From: Elmis aenea
Lineage: Eukaryota > Arthropoda > Insecta > Coleoptera > Elmidae
Direction of reading: 5' to 3'
Assembly: GCA_947652605.1 (NCBI GenBank)
Contig: OX393580.1
Coordinates: 17,628,159 to 17,692,158 of the forward strand
Length of the DNA: 64,000 bases
Shown one piece after another: positions 46,525 through 57,989 of this stretch. Positions within the stretch are counted from its first letter, which is position 1; each line of letters opens with the position of its first letter. Made by a program: the position numbers and the translations under genes. Under the pieces are notes generated by a model that ran no database searches, was not told the DNA's origin, and worked only from the letters and a program-made list of their open reading frames with translations.

Positions 46525-46835
46525 TAATATTAATTAAAACTGAATTTAAAAAAAATTAACTTGTGTAATCAGATCTTTCGCATAATTTATTGCTAAAAAT
46601 AAGTTTTATTTATAATCTCCGTGCATTTTGTGTGCATTTATTTCCAGACCGAAGTCCTTGGCTTCATCATCCAGTTTTTTTTAACACTTATTTTAATTCC
46701 CATAATTTTAGTGTTGGTAATACTATATTATCGGCTCAAGTTTTGCCGCCTAGTGTATTTAAATTCATTTATGAAATCAAAATTACATCCCATTAAATTT
46801 CATTTCATTCTCGCTTTGAAGTTAATATGTCTCAC
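46525..46835. other. No recognisable feature
   Basis: Two overlapping short frames (46590, 46621) have no motif. Confidence 0.4.
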
Positions 46836-47415
46836 TTAACCTTTAAGTAGTCGCACGGCGCCGCAGAGGCGCCAAGCGTTTTTTAAATCGTTGTTACATT
46901 TTTAATAATTTTTTTGTCACTAATATCTGTTTATGTATTCCTCAATTGTACTTTTAGGAATACGAATTATATAGTATTATTCATATTTCTCTGTTTTACA
47001 GTCCGTAAAATGCAATTATGTGCTACTCGGCATGAACGCTATCATTTATGCCCTAGGGCTAAAAATCGACATTCGCAACAAATTTGTTCGCAATGCCATA
47101 AAAATATTTGTTCAGAGCATACAATAAAATTGTGCAGTGAATGCTTTGCATCCAATGTTTGATTCGTATTAAAAAAAAAAAAAAAAACTGTTTTTACAGT
47201 TATGTTTTATATACAGATATATATTTTTTATATCTTATAATTTATTTAGTCATTGTTATTCTTTTTAAGATTTAGCTTATATTTCATGAATAAAGCAGTT
47301 TAACACATTTTTAAGATTTTAAGTCAAAAATATTGTTATAAAACCCCAATGGTGCCTCCGAGGCGCCATGCGAGTAGTTATGTATACACAGTACACGCGA
47401 CTAGTTAAAGGTTAA
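46836..47415 (+). mobile_element. Short piggyBac-like element, TTAA to TTAA
   Basis: Ends read TTAACCTTTAAGTAGTCGCA (left) and TTAACCTTTAACTAGTCGCG (reverse complement of right): 18 of 20 bases match, with TTAA as target. GGCGCC words occur near both ends (GAGGCGCCAAGCG, GAGGCGCCATGCGAG). The interior keeps only the C-terminal zinc module of a transposase, so it is an internally deleted derivative. Confidence 0.85.
47001..47162 (+). pseudogene. piggyBac transposase Cys-rich C-terminal module, possible last exon
   Basis: The frame reads CATRHERYHLCPRAKNRHSQ then ICSQCHKNICSEHTIKLCSE with CF, aligning residue for residue with the tail of the 2.3-kb piggyBac element (HLC, CTKC, KKHLVQICKQC). 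In piggyBac this module binds the terminal repeats through two zinc ions. It is preceded at 46985-47000 by TTTCTCTGTTTTACAG, a good splice acceptor, so in the parent element it may be a separate last exon. An upstream Met at 46914 is open but does not look transposase-like. No DDD core remains. Confidence 0.65.
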
Positions 47416-47990
47416 GCTTGTTCAACATTAATAAATATTGCCTAATTTATTTTACGATATCAACGCATAAACACTATGTTCATTATTAACCAGTTTGTTG
47501 GATTCCACCTTGTTTTAATTTGCAATATACGTTTCCTAAAATTATTACAGTTTATGTAACGTTGATTTAATAAAGTGGGTTTGCTTTATTCATGTGAAAC
47601 ATAATTTCGACTTGCCGGAGGGTCAACACCTTTTGTGTGCAAGGGCCTCGTTATAGCAATACGTATTTATTAATTCTTAACGTGGCTCCCCTTCATAAAT
47701 ATATTATAATACCTGAAGATCACCGCATTTCACACCGTCATTAGGATTGGATCGTGGTTTAGTAATTTCTGTTTAAAAGTTTTTAGTGTATAGGTACAAC
47801 ATTTAGAATAACACAGAATTTATAAAATCGTATAGCGTTATAAAAATATTCCAAACAAAAATTGTGTTAAAAAATTATGAACAAAACTTTGTACAAAAAT
47901 ATACTTTGCGTCAAAAGGGGTACCGGAAAGTAACCAATTGTTTTTAACATTTTTCAAAACTTGTTTTTAAATAAAAATAAATTGTTCATT
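47416..47990. other. No recognisable feature
   Basis: Unannotated gap; the right part may be the outer flank of the mariner copy. Confidence 0.4.
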
Positions 47991-48590
47991 GATCCATTAT
48001 ATAATCCCCATCATTATTTAGAATCGTTCTCTAACGATCCTTCAACATCTCGATTCCATTCTTGTAAAATCTTTTGAGGCAAAGAAAGCTGTTAAGCCAG
48101 AATTAACATCATCAGTATTTCTGAACGTTCTATTTCTCAGAGTATGTTCTAAGGACCGGAATAGATTGTAATCTGATGGTGCAATGTCTGGTGAATATGG
48201 AGGGTGTGGCAGAACTTCCCAGCCTAACTCTTAAGTCTCTTGAGTCGTACTTGCAGTATGAGGCCTAGCATTATCATGCTGTAAAATTATTCCTCTGCGG
48301 TACACCAATGCTGAACGTTTTAATTTCAATGCCTGTTGTAATCGATCCAATTGCTCACAATAAATGTCTGCCGTAATGGTTTGACTCGATCGCAACAGAT
48401 CCAAATTGAGTATCTCGAAGCAATTCCACCAAACGTATAAAAGAACCTTCTTTGGGTGTGATCCATCTCTTGGGGTCGGATCGGCATTTGTCCTGAAGAG
48501 AGCCACTGGTTTTTCTTTCTGTTGTTCACGTACAGTGCCCACTTTTCATCACCAGTAACAATCCGATTCAAGATCACCATCTATTCCGGT
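47960..48590 (-). pseudogene. Mariner (DD34D) transposase C-terminal half, frameshifted
   Basis: Minus-strand pieces read RIVTGDEKWALYVNN (first catalytic Asp in TGDEKW), then in another frame KVLLYVWWNCFEI, ILQHDNARPHTAS (second Asp) and, after a stop, ELGWEVLPHPPYSPDIAPSD with YNLFRS (third Asp). Residue spacing between the last two is about 34, the mariner type. At least one frameshift and one stop are present, and the N-terminal HTH half is absent. Its distal end (SGLTAFFA-like and beyond) is duplicated in inverted orientation at 48590-48751. Confidence 0.8.
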
Positions 48591-48751
48591 CCTTAGAACA
48601 TACTCTGAGGAATGGAATGTTCAGAAATGAATACTGATGATGTTATTCTGGCTTAACAGCTTTCTTTTCCTCAAAAGATGGAAAAATTTATAAGAATGGA
48701 ATCCAGAAGTTGAAGGATCGTTGGAGAACGGTTCTAAATAATGATGGTGAT
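48590..48751 (+). pseudogene. Inverted duplicate of the mariner 3' end
   Basis: Plus-strand DNA reads ATTCCGGTCCTTAGAACATA and onward to TAAATAATGATGG, the diverged complement of 48012-48165. With the minus copy it makes a palindrome around the mariner catalytic region. It is interrupted at TA 48754 by foldback F6, and its flank resumes at 50294. Confidence 0.75.
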
Positions 48752-48755
48752 TATA

Positions 48756-50293
48756 CAGGGTGAGTCACGACGGACGCCACGGAGTTTTGTGGCCAAACGG
48801 TATATATTTTCAAACTTTTGTCGCTGTTAGATTATGTAAGTCAAAAAGGGCTACATTTTAAAAATATTTTTAAACATACAGGGTGCTCCAGAAAAGAAAG
48901 GAGTATCAAAGTTATACTTTTTCTTATGGAACATCCTGTATATTTTTGCATTTTTGGATTCTTCTTTAAACTTACTTCCATAAATGTATAAGGTTATATG
49001 GGTCTAAAGTCAACCGTTTTCGTGAAAATTGCATCTTCATGAAAACACATACTTTCAAAAATTTTCAACTTTTAAAACTTTGAGAAGTCTGAAGAAATTC
49101 GCTTGGAGATAGGATTGACAATAGATTATATAACACTTTGCACCACCTACATTTTTAAAATATTATACAGGGCGTTGTTTGCGCTTGGTCAAGTTTTTTT
49201 AAAGAAAGTTGTAGTTTTACCATTCGTTTAAATAGAAGTTTCTTATCATGGCCACAATATTTTTTATATAATTGAGTTTGATCGCTTGCCAAGTCCTAAA
49301 AACCGATTGATAATGTTTTAGGTACGCGAACGGAACGCTGATTAAAAAAAAATTAATACTGACTTGTCTAATTTTACATTTAAAAAAAAACATGGTTGGT
49401 ACTGTTTTCGGTAGAACCAAATGTGAGATCGTAGACATACAAAAAAACGGTTTATGGGATTTAGTAATTATCTTACAACACACTGGTCCAATAAATAAAT
49501 GCATAAATAATTTTAAGAAACCTCTAATTAAAAGTAAGTACCTATAGTAAAACTACAACTTTCCTATAAAAATATGTAAAAAATGTGTAGGCAAACGATA
49601 AAATTATAAGTTTTTTGTTTTTTCTTTCAATTGTTCTAAATTACCGCTGTCTACCTTTATAGCCTACTTGAAAATATTACTTTGCCCTAATCATTAACAA
49701 TAAAATCACGATATCTCTGCAAATATTAATTTTAGGTGAAAAATAGCCTTTATGTTTTCGAAAGAGACTTAAATTTTCTATAAGACGGTGTCAAAAAATA
49801 TAGGGTGTTGTATTTAAAAAAAATGAGTGATCGATGTTTAAAGTTTCACAAACTTGACCAAGCGTAAAAAACGCCCTGTATAATATTTTAAAAATGTAGG
49901 TGGTGCAAAGTGTTACGTAATCTATTGTTAATCTTATCTCCAAGCGAATTTCTTCAGACTTCTCGCAGTTTTTAAATGTTGAAAATTTTTGAAAATACAG
50001 TATTTTCATGAAAATGCAATTTTCACGAGAACGGTTGACTTTAGACCCATATAACCTTCTACATTTTTTAAAGTAAATTTAAAGATGAATCCAAAAAATC
50101 CAAAAATATATAGGGTCTACCATAAGAAAAAGTATAACTTTGATATGCCACTCTTTTTTGGAGCACCCTGTATGTTTGAAAATATTTTTAAAATGCTGCT
50201 CTTATTAACTTACATAACCTTACAGCGACAAAAGTTTGAAAATATATAACGTTTGGCCATAAAACTCCGTGGCGTCCGTCGTGACTCACTCTG
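48756..50293. mobile_element. TA-flanked foldback F6, F5 family, spacer inverted
   Basis: The ends CAGGGTGAGTCACGACGGAC match F5. TA lies at 48754-48755 and 50294-50295. The right arm matches F5 nearly throughout; the left arm breaks off near 49195, losing about 250 bases. The spacer (about 49200-49530) matches the F5 spacer in the opposite orientation (for example CGCTTGCCAAGTCCTAAAAA here, TTAGGACTTGGCAAACGATC in F5). No gene. Confidence 0.9.
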
Positions 50294-50295
50294 TA

Positions 50296-52876
50296 TAATG
50301 GATCAATGAACAACTTGTTTTTATTTAAAAATGTTCTTCGTTTAAAGTCATTTATTATTATGCTGAAACGTCTTCGCGTGTGATGATTGCTGGAACGAAA
50401 TTTTTCAGTACAAAAAAGTCGCTATGGGATACTCAGTCGCAATTTAAAATTCTATTTTATTACTTTCTTGGCAATAAAACATTTTTTTTTATACCGCTCA
50501 TAGAAAGAACGAGATATATTACCCAGGGCGAACTTGAAACTTTAACAACAATCAGTCCTCTTAAACTTTTCTAACTGATTTGGAAAGAAACTTTCAGACT
50601 GTAATAAATTAATTTAGAGAAATTTAATTATGGCGAATTTGACTAATTCTGTAAAAGTTTTTGATAAACTGTGTTGTTTTCGCAAGTTTACACAGCAAAA
50701 TTTATTACACTAAGAATCGCCTTTTCAACTGATTCCCTTCTTATAATGCAAAACCTATTTAAAGATAAGTTTCTCGATTAAATTTCTCTTAAAGAATATA
50801 AGTTTATTTCGCTGTTAATAGTAGTTTGATTCCTTGATGTTGACAAACGGTGGATAGTACAACAAAATTACTGAGTTTATAAAGGTCAAATCGAATTGCA
50901 GATGTTGAAACTTTATACATGAAGGATTCCTCGTAAAGTTGGATGAAAGTGACGTTTCAGAAAATTTAAAAGTCCCAAAGGCAATAAGTTAGAATCCAGT
51001 GGTGGTGATTTGCGACAATCCGATATATATGTATATTTTTTCATTAAATAGGCTATATTTTGCGATATATTTCCAATTTAACGTTATTTTAAATAATAGG
51101 AGTAGCTAAGATACGAGTTGTTAAAATTTTTACTTAATTCCAAAATTGCAGATTTATTTTGTAATTCTTTACAAGCTGTAAAGTAAATGATATTTTTAAT
51201 GACCTGACTATACACACAGACGGTTCAGTTTCAAAAGCAAATTTAACCTTTAGAAATCTCGAGCTCTGTTGAGCTATGCTTATTTTCACCTGTAAATAGG
51301 CTCATAAGATATTAACACGTGCTGACATAATATGAATGGTCTGCCTACATGCAGTAAATTTATTTACAAGTACAATATAGCTTTACCTACGTCTGGCAAC
51401 TCAATGCTTTTTAGCTGTTACATCAAAGACTTCTTTAGGATATGATGCAAACAAGAATGTTTATTTTTAGTGATTGCTTTTCATGTAAATAGTTTAAATA
51501 AATCTCTGTTCACTATAAGAAACATTAGATCTATTACCAACCAAGAAAGTTTTAAGATAAATAAGCTTAATTATTAAACATATCTTCTTTTCGAATGATT
51601 TCTTGTAAAAATGCAATACCATACTTGGACTCTCATTGCATCATCAGTTGTAGTTTTATTAATTAATCCATTTTTAACTAATTTTTATTTAATCTAATTT
51701 ATATTAATAAATAAATCACTTAAATAATAAAACCACTTTTTAAGAAAGTTTTTTAGCTTTATTGGGCTAATTAGAGTCATTGCCAGTGAAGTATAAACAT
51801 TCATCGCTTAAGACATTAATTTTTTTTTTTTTTGTATAAGTATGAACTGTATCTTGTTGAGTGTAAAAAAAAAATTGAAAATTGTCTTGCAATTACCGCG
51901 ACTTTCAATGTTGAACTTGTCTCAATTTGTTTATGCATTTATTGAAGCACTATTCAAGTTAATTAAACGCATATGATTTAATTTTAGTCTAAATGTTGTT
52001 ATTGAGGCTTAAATTTGACTTAGTTAAATTAGTATGACGTCATGGTGAATGTAAATAGGCTTAGGTAACCTGCGGGCATTAAGACTACGCAACATAGTTA
52101 AAAAGTTAAAGAGAGATAAATCTATTGACAGATGTCAATATTTAGTTACCAATAAGTTGCCATTTTTAAACTGCTTCACAATTAATTACTATCCTTGTTT
52201 AATCTGTATATAAAAAAGTCGCAACTATCGATGTATAAATACCTATATCTTTTTAAGATCAAATGCTCCAATTTAAAACAAACAAAGTAGAAAGTATACT
52301 CAATAGAGGTCGCAAACTATATCATTTTGTAAAATCATGAAGTAAAGCATTTACCTGTGTATATTAGCAACAGCATTTTTAAGTTAATTTAAATAACTAT
52401 TGATTACATGATACATAAATTTTTTTAATGAAAAACAGAAATTGTATTATACACAAAAGGTTTACTTACACAAATCAGGGTTACAAAAAAAAACGCCGGA
52501 AAGGTTATTTTACTTGTCTGAGACTCTCTATTATCATATGTCGCTGTAACTTTATTGCCATTTATAGTATTACTTCATATTTTGCCATATTTCAAGGTTC
52601 CAATGCAAAAAATGCCCTACTGCACTTTCCCTGGAGTATGTAATTTTAGTATGCAAGTCATGCTTTGAAAACGTACCTACAGATTGAGAAAAAAATAGTT
52701 TTGTTCAGCTACATGAAAATTTTACTGTTTTTTTTTAACATTTTACATAAATATTTGCTTCAAAGAACCTTCTCTGTGTCGTACACATCATTTTTTGCGC
52801 AGTGTACTCAAATAGTTTGTCTTTTGTTAATAGTAAAATAAAAGCATAAAATTGTTACATATATGATATCATTTTT
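50296..52876. other. No recognisable feature
   Basis: About 2.6 kb of AT-rich DNA. Short frames (50380-50574, 52428-52643) lack motifs. No repeat pairing was seen by eye. Confidence 0.4.
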
Positions 52877-52877
52877 A

Positions 52878-54202
52878 GTAAGGTAATTCCGTGAGATATG
52901 CCTCACTGGGAGAGATGCCCCGGTTGTTCTATTTTCGCATGCTAATGACAGATGCCAAAATTTGTACTGTATTATTGTTCCGTAACAGTTGCTATCTGGA
53001 AGGCATACTGCCGTTGACAAAAATTTCGGGTGGTGTGCGGTTGTCAACAAAATTAAGATGAGTTCAACGATTTTAACATGGCGCTATAATGTAGTAATCA
53101 CTTAAAGATACCGGCAATTCGAAATTTATTATTTTTCATAGAATACTTTTAGCCAGCTTCTCAAATACATTGTTAAGGTTATTATTGCAATAAAATACAC
53201 CGGTATCTTTTAAGTTCCATATTTTTTTCCTCCTGGGGCATCTAACCCGTACTAAAAGGAGAGTTGCCCCATTTTATCGAGGTTACAGATGCCCCGGTGT
53301 AACATCTATTCCTTATACACAATACAGCAACAACTAATCAATTTATTAATTAATACTGTAACACAAGCATCCTAAAAAGACTATATTGACATTATTTATG
53401 AAAAATAAACTATGTTTAGAGATGCCTACGGACGTATAAGAGGAAAACATCTGATAAAACCAGAAGGCAATGGTCTTCAGAACAATTCAGAGAAGAATTA
53501 AGAAGAACAAACATTTTTTACCATATGTTCAGGGACAAATCCCTTAGCTAGGATGACCAACCACAGCAAAGGGATAATATTTTTGTAATAGTTAGGTAGT
53601 AAGTCAAGTTGCAAAATACATTCTATTCAAGTTCTCATTTGACCACATGCATTAATTCGATACAAGTTCTCATTCAATACCAGTCAAGTTGTAATCTTAA
53701 ACAAAATTCTTGGTTCTGTAAATAAATTACATTAAAAAAATTTAAAGCCGACGTCGAGCTAAATATTTTAAGAAGACGAACAAGCAGACTAAGCGTCGAA
53801 GCGTTCGTCCTTCTTTACCGTCGTTATCGTCGTCGTACATAACGACGTCGTAAGTGTGTTAAGTTGATATGATCAATCGAGTGTTCCTACGATTCGTAAC
53901 ATACTTATCAATAAAAATACATTTTGGATTAAATATTTTTGGTTTCATTGATCGTTTAAGGCATCACTCCCATTTATATGGGGCATCTCACCCGCACTGT
54001 CGGGAGAGATGGCCAAAAACATGGTTTTACTTAATTTTTTTTTCGTAAACTTCCGGTCGTAATATTCAAATTTTGAATGTCGTGCGTTATTCTCAATTGA
54101 ATTGGCTATACATATCCATTTTTTCGGAGACTACAAAGTCAAAAATTATTAAAAGGTGATTTTTTTGCCTTAGGTGGGGCAACTGTCCCGGAATTACCTT
54201 AC
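52878..54202. mobile_element. TIR element with GTAAGGTAATTCCG ends, possibly pogo-like
   Basis: Ends GTAAGGTAATTCCG are perfect 14-base inverted repeats and can be read as TA plus AGGTAATTCCG. Motifs AGATGCCCC or GGGGCATCT and relatives recur near 52913, 53237, 53267, 53287, 53980 and 54175. Inside, 53430-53520 translates as TYKRKTSDKTRRQWSSEQFR, like the first residues of pogo/psq-domain proteins. TA flanks fit the Tc1/mariner/pogo group. Non-autonomous. Confidence 0.5.
53425..53545 (+). pseudogene. Possible psq/pogo transposase N-terminal scrap
   Basis: ATGCCTACG is followed after one base of frame change by RTYKRKTSDKTRRQWSSEQF, then REELRRTNIFYHMF and a stop. Many pogo-type transposases begin with Met-Pro, then a Tyr-Lys-Arg-Lys-Thr run and a Trp-Ser stretch opening the HTH. 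Too short and broken to function; the link is inference. Confidence 0.3.
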
Positions 54203-55731
54203 AGGTCTTATTTTAAAGCATTACACTCAACTGTTAATACATGTAAGCACTAGCATTTTGTTTTTTCTATTTTATAATAGTTTTTCTGACATGTGCCGCC
54301 TGTCAGGCACATTGCGCCCGTACGTGTAACAAATCATATTGCGCCCGACGGAGGGTTAACATGAATTATTATTAAATATTTTTGAGCATTTAATACCACC
54401 ATAGATTGTTCACCAAAAGCCTGAAATAACGTTTTTACTTAATAAACATGCTTCTACGCAGTAAAGAGCTTTGGGGTTAATAATGACCCCAGTGGTATTA
54501 CGTGTCATAAAAAATATACGTGTATTATAAGGGTTCTTAAATCACTTATATTTCATTCAATGGGTCTTCTGAAAAAATCGTAGATGGAAATTTTGGAACC
54601 CATCAAGCATTTTCGCAGGAGATCCTTTGGAAAAGTATTTAGTTATTTATGTTAATAATAGATAACTTAATTATCTACCTTTACGAAATATTGTTATTAA
54701 GAATATGGACTGCTTCTAAATAAATAGTAGCGAAATTCTTACAGTCGAATATACAAATAATGTTTTCTTTTCTGTAAAACCCACTTACATCTGCGATAGA
54801 AGCTTGCAATTTTAAGCAACAAATTTTGAAGCTTTTTCTTTTAAAATAAGAAATTGCAGAATTGCAGGAAAAACCTGCCATATTAACTTTTTTAACGCCT
54901 TTTCGTAAGAGATTACCCAGCTACTCCCGTCGCTTTAAACAATCAAACACGTGTTATGTGCGCCTTGATGAAGCTCATCCCCAGGGATATTAGCAAGTCA
55001 TCGATCCCCAGGTCGCTATTTTGTAACGATTGAAACCTAACCCTGTGAGACCCCTCTTTAACACTGCAGCTTATATAGAATTTAGGACATTGAATCATAA
55101 ACCTCTTGTTATTGCATTTATTTCAAAAATTCCGCCATTGAGATAACGTTGTTAAAGTTTATCAAACTGGGGCGAGGAAAATCCTGTGTGGAAAGCGTAG
55201 CTTGGTAATTGTAATTGGGTATTTTTTCATTCGCTGAATTTATGAGTGTTTGAAGTTTACTTTTCAATGATATCATTCCTGCTGGAACTAAAGTTGTTCG
55301 CGGTTATTGAAATATGAAATATTGAACTTGAATTCGTTTATAAAGATTTTCTTTGTTTATTGGTAAATATTCAATATTATTGATAATAAAAAGCCTATAT
55401 AAATTATATTATTATATAATTTCTCATAGATACAGCAAAAGTTTTTATATTACAAAGTGATCTATTTTTAATTATAAGTAAGCTTGATCAAAAATGACTG
55501 GCTTTTAATTTAACTTATTTATAATTATAAATGTCTGTCTCGTCATAGGTAACAAGAAATTATTGCAAACTGAGGGAAAAAGGAGGAGGCTAAATTAATA
55601 AATAGGTGTTTATTGTTTACACTTTCCTAGACTCAATCTAAACTGAAAATATTTAATTTATAGCTAGTTCCTAAAATTTCCTCAAAAACTGAAAATCTTC
55701 AATTTTGAACTATACGTAATTACACAAAGGC
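54203..55731. other. No recognisable gene; one stray TTAA-type end
   Basis: Near 54340 the text CCCGACGGAGGGTTAAC resembles one end of a piggyBac-like element, but I found no partner. The 66-codon frame 54681-54881 (minus) has no motif. Confidence 0.35.
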
Positions 55732-56526
55732 GGGTATCCGTAAGATTCACCGTATACGCAATTCACCGCATCATCAAAAAATAAATAGATATTATTTACA
55801 TTAATTAATGGTCAGAAAGTAATATATTGTGACTGACTAAGCTATACGTTGGCTGACTTTTTGGGGTTGAGTACTTATTACTAGTGGTGAGCTATGAAAT
55901 TTTTAACAAAGGGCTCGCTCATAGTTAAATAAAAACAAAAAAATAATGTTAATTATATGTTGGAAAAAAATGGCATTTTAAATTCAAACGTGAATAATCG
56001 AGTGATTGAACATAATTCAAAAAATTCTATTGTGCGACGGGTTATTTTAAATTTAATCGTCATTGCTTGATAGGCATGACTTCGTCGCTTTACAAATGTA
56101 TGTAATGAAAACGATTTTAAGATACATTTTTTCTTGAGAAAATTGTTAACAAGAAGAACAAGGGGCTCGCAAATTAAGGAATAATTTAACAAAGGGCTCG
56201 CGCGAGCCCCCGCGAGCCCCCTACAGCTCACCACTGCTTATTACTCATATTTTTAACGTTTTTAATTATAGCTCGTGTCGTCTTTATAAGGTGGTTGGAT
56301 CCTTAAACGTTGTCTAGCAATTATTACGCAGTATGATACATATAAAACACAACAATTTAACAAATTCTTTTTTTCTTCTATCGTTAATTAATATATTGCA
56401 TGTAATTCATTTCCATTTATTGTTCGATGTTGCGGTAAATTGAATATGCGATGAATTGATATTCGGTGAGTTGCTGTCGGTGAATTACAGTCGGTGAATT
56501 GCTTTTCGGTGAATCTTCCTAAACCC
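55732..56526. mobile_element. DNA element with repeated ATTCACCG subterminal motifs
   Basis: AGATTCACCG and AATTCACCGC near the left end return as complements near the right end, where TCGGTGAATT-type words repeat four times (56463-56512). The ends GGGTATCCG and GGGTTTAGG (reverse complement) are loosely inverted. No gene and no clear target duplication. A hAT-type MITE is nested inside. Confidence 0.55.
55882..56236. mobile_element. hAT-type MITE (355 bases) nested in the previous element
   Basis: The left TAGTGGTGAGCT and right (reverse complement) CAGTGGTGAGCT are inverted ends; the first left base is mutated. The 8-base target CTTATTAC is exact at 55874-55881 and 56237-56244. GGGCTCGC words occur at both ends, including a CGCGAGCCC cluster at 56200-56220. 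The minus frame over it is not a gene. Confidence 0.9.
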
Positions 56527-56529
56527 CAA

Positions 56530-57012
56530 AAGCCGTAACTGCATGGCTTTGTTATAATTAGCCTATCCTGATTATTTTTTAAAATGCAAAAGTAATTTTA
56601 TCTAAGGCCGTAATTTGAGTTTTTATGCTGTCAGATTTATCTGAGACGATCTGTATATTTTTATATTGTTAATCATCTTTTCACGGAAATAGTATCAAAA
56701 TAATAACATCGATTATGATGTATTTATAATGTTTTGCCATAATGACAATATCATGAACATAATATCAAAGTCAGTTTTTGCATAGCTTAATATTAAATGC
56801 TTTAATTATTTGGGTAGTTTATTTATTAATGTAAATAGCTTTAGAAAAGCTTACTTATAATTTTTTAGAAAGAATCTCTTGCAAAAATGTAAAAACAAGT
56901 TCTCTCTCTCTCTGGCGTTATTTTTTTTTTTTTTATAAAAACGTTAATAATATTGCTACAGACCAATCCACAGTTTTAAAACTGGCGTAGCGTTCCTACA
57001 AGAGATTTTTTA
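56530..57012. other. No gene; short CT microsatellite
   Basis: A (CT)n run lies near 56899-56913, followed by an A/T run. Otherwise featureless. Confidence 0.4.
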
Positions 57013-57014
57013 TA

Positions 57015-57290
57015 TAGGGTTGGTAGAATAAAGGGTGATTTTGAAATAACTGAAAAAAAAGTATTCTAAATTTCCCAAATGTATTGTCACCACATTAAAG
57101 TACATAAAAAAGGAAAGTATATTTAAGAAAAGTAAGTTTCCATCATAATTAAATTTTTGAAAATTACATCTGAAAATGACGTCCACTTAAACGCAAGCAT
57201 TATTCAAGCCGGGTCAACAGTTTTCTTCGGTACATCAATACAGCGAGTTGCCGCCCTTAACAAAATCTTCCATTACCCTGCCCCACCCTG
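57015..57290. mobile_element. Small CAGGGTG-type element, decayed
   Basis: The right end reads, on the minus strand, CAGGGTGGGGCAGGGTAATG and is followed outside by TA. The left end TAGGGTTGGTAGAATAAAGG next to TA is its decayed partner. The interior near the right end has GCGGCAACTCGCTGTATTGA on the minus strand. No intact frame. Confidence 0.45.
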
Positions 57291-57292
57291 TA

Positions 57293-57988
57293 GTATTAAA
57301 TATTTTGTTTTAAAATAATGTACACTCTTGGCGTATTTGATGATCTTGTATTTAAAGGCTGAACTACAGCAAGCACATACTTTAAAGCTTTTTTTTTGAA
57401 GATATTTCAAAAGGAATTTCCGCCATCTTTATGTTTTTGCGATGCACGTATTTTATAGTTACTTTGCATAAAACCATCTTTCTAAAAGGACCATTCTGTT
57501 GCAGTGTCCCAACGCGTTTGTGATTTAATGGTGCTAAGTCATTTTAATTATTAACTGTTTATTTAATGTAAGTTACTTGTATTAACACTTTCTTATGTTT
57601 AAGTAGATTTTTCATTGTTTTTGATAAAAGCATTTTCATATTTTTGCCGTGCTTGTTTTAACTTGCATTCAACACATAGTATATTTTTAAAATAATTTTA
57701 ACGAAAAAATATTTAATAAACAATTTTTAAGATCAAAAGCTTCTAAAATGCCAACTTTTGCAAATTATTTGCATACTTTTGGTTAATTTGTTTGTTCCAT
57801 GTTGCGAGTAGGATTATGTGTTTAATTAAAATCGCTTGTGTTAACATAAAAATCGTAGAAAAAATTATAAAGTGCATTAACATATTTAAATTTCTTTTTA
57901 TATTGAGCCAAGTGGTCTTAATTACACACTTAAACTTTTTTGTATTTGTTACCTGCTGTAACTTATTCAAATTGTTTCAGGATCTTCG
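57293..57988. other. No recognisable feature
   Basis: AT-rich DNA leading to the possible exon at 57990; overlapping frames on both strands have no motif. Confidence 0.4.
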
Positions 57989-57989
57989 T

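Noticed and set aside
54300..54360. CGGAGGGTTAAC as one end of a piggyBac-like element
   Set aside because: No partner end was found at a reasonable distance, so it stays unassigned.
55953..56234. 93-codon minus frame
   Set aside because: It coincides with a hAT MITE and its start lies in the CGCGAGCCC repeats of the terminus.
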